Shown: positions 61,101 to 64,000 of the stretch, one piece after another
Layout: each line of letters opens with the position of its first letter
How positions within the stretch are numbered: position 1 is the first letter of the stretch
NCBI GenBank assembly: GCA_017562135.1
Contig: QEYB01000999.1
Span: forward strand, 372,001-436,000
Direction: 5' to 3'
Origin: Dipylidium caninum
Lineage: Eukaryota > Platyhelminthes > Cestoda > Cyclophyllidea > Dipylidiidae
Length of the DNA: 64,000 bases
The notes under the pieces: generated by a model
What the model saw: only the letters and a program-made list of their open reading frames with translations
Told to the model about the DNA's origin: nothing
Database searches by the model: none
Translations under genes and position numbers: made by a program

Positions 61101-62646
61101 CTTCGAGAAACAGTAGCGATGCGTTCGCAGATGGATTCAATAATGAATAAAATTGCTCACTGTTGGCTCAAAAAATGCCCTTTTGGCATGTTGAGTATCG
61201 TCAAGGAACCTCGTCTTGAAGAAGACCACTTTGCCCATGTTGGTGATAACAAGGAGGAGGAGGAGACCAAACCACACACGGAGCCAATTGTAAACTTGGG
61301 TCTAAACTAGGAACTAGTCACCCATACGGCATATAATAATATAAAAAGGCTCGTTTCATGGGTCCCAAACTAATAACAATTGAATACTAATAGGGCCCCA
61401 ACAGTTCTACTCATGTTAGTGGTGTGCGATATTTCAGGACCATAGCAACTAAGACCCGGGGTATTGAAGCAGGCGATTTCGGTGGAGAGAATGCGGTGAA
61501 TGGGCGCGAGGAGACGCGTGGGGTGGAGAAGGACGAGGAGGTGGAGGAAGAGGAGAAAGAGGATAAGGCAATGGAGGGGCAAAAGAACACGGGTGACGAA
61601 GATGAGACGGAGGCAGAGGAGGACGAAGGTGAGAGCCCGCTGGGGAGTGGTGAGATCAACCGTGCCATGTCCCAACTGGAAAATGTGGATCCAGGCACCT
61701 GGTCGGGTCGAATGCCTCCCATTATACCCGGTATGTCGTCGTCAGGGCCTCATTTTTACCTCACTACATCGCGTCAGCGAGCTTCCTTGGATCCCTGTCT
61801 CCACGGGTGAGAAGGTCACTACTCCGGTTAATCGCAGCGATGGGGATAACAAGAGTGTCAAATCGGAGTGCTTGCCCTCTGGAGATTCGGGTGAGTGACT
61901 GGCTGTCTGAATTTTTATCGCCTATAAAGCCTCCCTTAAGCTCCCCTGTCGTCGTCGAGGCATTTTAGTCTCGGAGGTTTGATAGTTGTTCTATTGCGAT
62001 TGCGTATCTCCTTAGGTCGCTCCACGAGACATATGGGTCAGCCCTCAACAATGTACGCCTCACAGTCAAACCTCGCCGCACACGATTCGTGGTCTAACAG
62101 CCTCCCCAACCGTCCTTTCCGTGGGGGTGTCCAAGCAGTTAATCCAGAGCCACTCTCAGCGCTGGCCCAGTTGAGAGCAAGAGCCGATGGACGGGAGGAG
62201 GTACCCACAGAGAAGATTTACGGGCCTCTGGGTTTCCTGAAACTTCCCTACGAGTGTAAGTCATGTCCCGCCACCTGTAAGATCCACAATTTACTTTGTA
62301 AGTGGGTCTTTTTTTCCTTTTTAGTTAAGACTCCTCATTCAGTTCTTGGTTGTACAAATTTGAAAATCCGGTAAATATGCATAAAGTATGCGATATTATA
62401 CTGTCTACTAATATTTAAAAAGTAGCGACGCGTTTACTCTTTCAGGAAGATGGAGGGAGTTCCGGGGTACGCAATCCCATATTTGTCAAAAGCGTCTTGC
62501 TTTAAAGACTCCACTTTTTCAAAATATTTGGCAATATTAGAGTGATTCTAATGCCTCTCTTTTAGGCAGAAATATTTCATCTCCGGAGAGAACTAGAATG
62601 TGCTAGACAAAAAGTCGCCTCACTGACATCGCAATTGGAGTCGAAC
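51930..62646 (+). CDS. NAV2/NAV3-like: Neuron navigator (NAV/UNC-53)-like gene, 5' part, continues beyond window
   Basis: Exons in order: 51930-52142, 52594-52711, 55990-56015, 56942-57014, 57749-58061, 58265-58398, 60097-60365, 61438 to about 61890 (internal structure uncertain), 62016-62255, 62566-62646. LYTEWANHYLQKAGYECFIT matches the NAV2/3 CH-domain start (IYTDWANHYLAKSG). KDIVMACLKVLEEIGVEVQD and GILNGRLKCVLGLLFKLSKF match ENIDACLNFLAAKG and IRNGNLKAILGLFFSLSRY. AEIFHLRRELECARQKVASL matches the NAV coiled coil (DEIQRLRRELDSSQEKVSAL). NAV proteins track microtubule plus ends and guide cell and axon migration; the C-terminal AAA module would lie beyond the window. The start codon is uncertain, since the frame is open upstream of 51930. 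A join is missing between 58398 (phase 1) and 60097 (phase 0), and between 62255 (phase 1) and 62566 (phase 0), so small exons remain to be found. Confidence 0.82.
52594..52711 (+). CDS. NAV-like CH-domain exon 1
   Basis: Between tttcag and GTGG|gtgagt, 118 bases encode LYTEWANHYLQKAGYECFIT and DIQNDLRDGKMLVNLTHAV, the first two helices of a calponin-homology domain (family: DLQQDVTDGVLLAQIIQVV). Confidence 0.85.
52964..55267 (-). repeat. Right arm of the large inverted repeat
   Basis: Reverse complement of the arm at 42745-45123. It lies wholly inside the NAV-like intron 52712-55989, while the left arm is intergenic. Confidence 0.9.
55990..56015 (+). CDS. NAV-like CH-domain micro-exon (26 bases)
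   Basis: Phase 1 in, phase 0 out: D-ANPAEFME, between aaatgaag and GAG|gtcgcg. It fills exactly the phase gap between exons 52711 and 56942, giving VDANPAEFMEKDIVMACLKV, which aligns with the NGCPKNRSQMIENIDACL part of NAV CH domains. The acceptor is weak. Confidence 0.45.
56942..58061 (+). CDS. NAV-like exons completing the CH domain
   Basis: Exon 56942-57014 encodes KDIVMACLKVLEEIGVEVQD VSVD; exon 57749-58061 starts GILNGRLKCVLGLLFKLSKF and goes on with a Ser/Pro-rich tail ending SRSRLPVFRQNRTK before gtgagg. Phases 0 to 1 and 1 to 2. Confidence 0.83.
58265..58398 (+). CDS. NAV-like Ser/Pro/Lys-rich linker exon
   Basis: Encodes NCLSDSPQSKTGELAASSLP, TRSIRSPQPIKKQNNALVKV PRSLG, ending G|gtgagt. 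The basic SxIP-like TRSIRSPQP stretch resembles EB1-binding linkers (SxIP core with nearby basic/Pro residues), a known feature of NAV proteins, though the core reads SIRS. Confidence 0.65.
60097..60365 (+). CDS. NAV-like Ser/Pro-rich exon
   Basis: From tttcag to AT|gtacgc: MHTQQPFNKSTVVGSGLSPP, LNHYAPSSYPGVSQLPAPTL, then SQSSSIASLSSASASGLGM. Phase 2 out joins T(ACC)IATKTRGIEAGDF of the 61438 exon. The initial ATG could also serve as an alternative start. Confidence 0.6.
60852..61368. mobile_element. Dispersed terminal-inverted-repeat element, copy 3
   Basis: The left end is ggaaactatgaaacaagtg and the right end is ggctcgtttcatgggtccc. Internally it is in the opposite orientation to copies 1 and 2: a block reading QRSSTGFEKQ and DAFADGF runs on the plus strand, followed by KKCPFGMLSIVKEPRLEEDH. 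About 517 bases. It ends only about 70 bases before the NAV-like acceptor at 61437. Confidence 0.62.
61438..61890 (+). CDS. NAV-like acidic exon region, internal splicing uncertain
   Basis: The first part encodes TIATKTRGIEAGDFGGENAV, a Glu/Asp-rich stretch (about 35 residues) and MSQLENVDPGTWSGRMPPII. The part ending at 61890 must be read in another frame (STGEKVTTPVNRSDGDNKSV) to join exon 62016 in phase. An intron from about 61704 (TG|gtcggg) to about 61776 (gcgtcag) would reconcile them. A further donor at 61806 (CACGG|gtgaga) offers an alternative end. Confidence 0.5.
62016..62646 (+). CDS. NAV-like exons: linker and start of coiled coil
   Basis: Exon 62016-62255: RSTRHMGQPSTMYASQSNLA ... 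PEPLSALAQLRARADGREEV, EKIYGPLGFLKLPYE. Exon 62566-62646 (27 codons): AEIFHLRRELECARQKVASL TSQLESN, a heptad-patterned coiled coil typical of NAV. A small exon near 62450 (GGSSG) is likely between them. Confidence 0.7.
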
Positions 62647-64000
62647 GTACGTGTATTAGTTGCCATCTTCCTCTCCCTCTTCCCAGTTCTTTTTCTTCCT
62701 CCATTATTCAATAGGCTGCATCTCACTAACCATTTATGCGCTCCACTCGCCCTAAAAAGCCCTAAATCGAGTCAGCCTTTAGCGGTGTCGTAATTGCTGA
62801 ACGGGAGTGAAATCACGTGCACCCTGACTAAAGATAAATACACCCTGCGGGTCAATAACCCACCAGCGTTGGTGCATTTGTTCGTACCCTAGGAACGAGG
62901 GTTTCGAACAGATAGTGCTTTTCCTGTTGGCCTTGCTATCTTCTTTGCATTGTCGACTAAATGAAGATCCAATTTGTGTTCCCCTTGTTCGTTAGCCCCA
63001 ACATCAGCTCTTTCCGCCTCTTTAATGCCTTCCACTGTCCACGACAAGGCCACAGTCGCTCCGTCAACCGCACTCGACTCTTAGTTTGGGGTAAAACCTT
63101 AAAATAAAGACAAAAAGACTCGATGGCTGACACGATGAGGACAGTAAGGACAATAATTATGGAGACACAAGTAAATCCTCTCGCAGCGGGGGTGCGGGGG
63201 GATGTGCGGGCAGGGACGCTGGGACTCATTTGATACGAGGTTACCAACAGCTTGCCAATTAAATGCTACGAGGATGTTTAACCTCTTTACTTAACTTAAT
63301 TAGAAAGGAAATGTAGCGCCTTAATTACGAGTGACCTCCGAGGTGTTGTAAATCGGAATGTTTTGACAAGTTACATTCGCCATGAGGAGATCATTTCACT
63401 CGTCTACTAAAAGGATTACTCGCGGGGCGGAAAGAAGAAAGAAAAACAAACAGTCAGAAAGAAAGAAGTTTGAACAGCATCCCAGTTGCCTGATTGTTTA
63501 CTCTCAGTGTATTTGAGCTAACTCAAAACTCGGTGCTCATGTCGGCGAGTGGGATGACGCCAAAAAAAAGTTTTTATGGTCTTAGAATGGCGATTTCGCA
63601 CTTGGAGTGGATAATTTTTTCTCCTCCCCGTCCGTTAAATGAAATCGTCTGTTGTAAGGCGCGAATGGGCCGGCAGGCGGATGATAAGGTGTCGCGATGC
63701 GATCCATTGTAAGATTACGAATGAAGACAAACAAGCTACAAATGACGGGTAAACCACCTTTCGCGGTTTTTCACCGTCATTCATTGCTGTGGTCTCAGAC
63801 ACTGAATTATCACTGAACTTCTCGCGAGGCTACGATGTGCTGCTTCCGCGTCCGCCCCACCTCCTCGTCCCGCCTCGCCGCTTCGCCCGCCCTCCTTCGT
63901 CGACATCGTCCACTTCTCCGCCCCCTCCCTCCCCCCCAATATCTTCCTGATGCCCTTGACATCACATTCGACAGGCCTGAAATGCTCGCGTAGTCGTCTG
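62647..64000. other. NAV-like intron, no further exon recognised
   Basis: The downstream end of the window is presumably intron of the navigator gene. A C/T-rich, GC-rich stretch near 63840-63950 resembles the composition of the other low-complexity repeats. Confidence 0.4.

Noticed and set aside
1..64000. CRISPR arrays, bacterial operons, rRNA
   Set aside because: No spaced direct repeats, ribosome-binding sites or rRNA-like sequence; the window is clearly eukaryotic. tRNA genes were not systematically searchable by eye.

Overview
This is a eukaryotic, intron-rich window. The four recognisable genes are metazoan families (SASH1-like, SLC38A10-like, CLIP3/CLIP4-like, neuron navigator). Several introns are only 32-40 bases long, intergenic and intronic DNA carries mariner, gag and dispersed repeats, and there are long GC-rich low-complexity tracts. 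Together this suggests a flatworm, most likely a tapeworm. That taxonomic reading is inference; the gene families themselves are read from the translated exons.

Layout. 464-16230 (minus): a SASH1-like adaptor gene in ten exons that keep one reading frame (about 701 aa), with two SAM domains, the conserved linker of the SASH family and an unusual alternating-glutamine tract, but no SH3 domain that I can find. Two further exon candidates lie upstream at 16942-17065 and 17717-17875. Its introns hold a decayed mariner transposase (5041-5865), two copies of a terminal-inverted-repeat element (2741-3853 and 13810-14561) and a 4 kb GC-rich, simple-repeat-laden block (about 8240-12080). 17950-24058: no gene that I can support. 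24059-27045 (minus): a complete SLC38A10-like amino acid transporter in eleven exons (424 aa), whose first five introns are 32, 36, 35, 35 and 40 bases. 27788-41264 (minus): a CLIP3/CLIP4-like cytoskeletal linker in thirteen exons (about 953 aa) with ankyrin repeats and three CAP-Gly domains. A retrotransposon gag fragment lies antisense in one of its introns.

41265-51900 has no confident gene, but holds the first arm of a large inverted repeat (about 42745-45123; partner arm about 52964-55267, 7.8 kb apart). 51930 to beyond 62646 (plus): the 5' part of a neuron navigator (NAV/UNC-53) gene, with a calponin-homology domain spread over four exons, then Ser/Pro-rich and acidic linker exons and the start of a coiled coil. 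The gene runs on past the window.

Three of the four genes encode proteins linked in other animals to cytoskeleton or membrane-proximal signalling (SASH1: actin/adaptor; CLIP3/4: microtubule plus-end or trans-Golgi; NAV: microtubule plus-end and axon guidance). There is no evidence that the cluster is functional rather than accidental. Exon edges were assigned by eye from GT/GC-AG signals, reading phase and family similarity, so individual junctions need transcript support.
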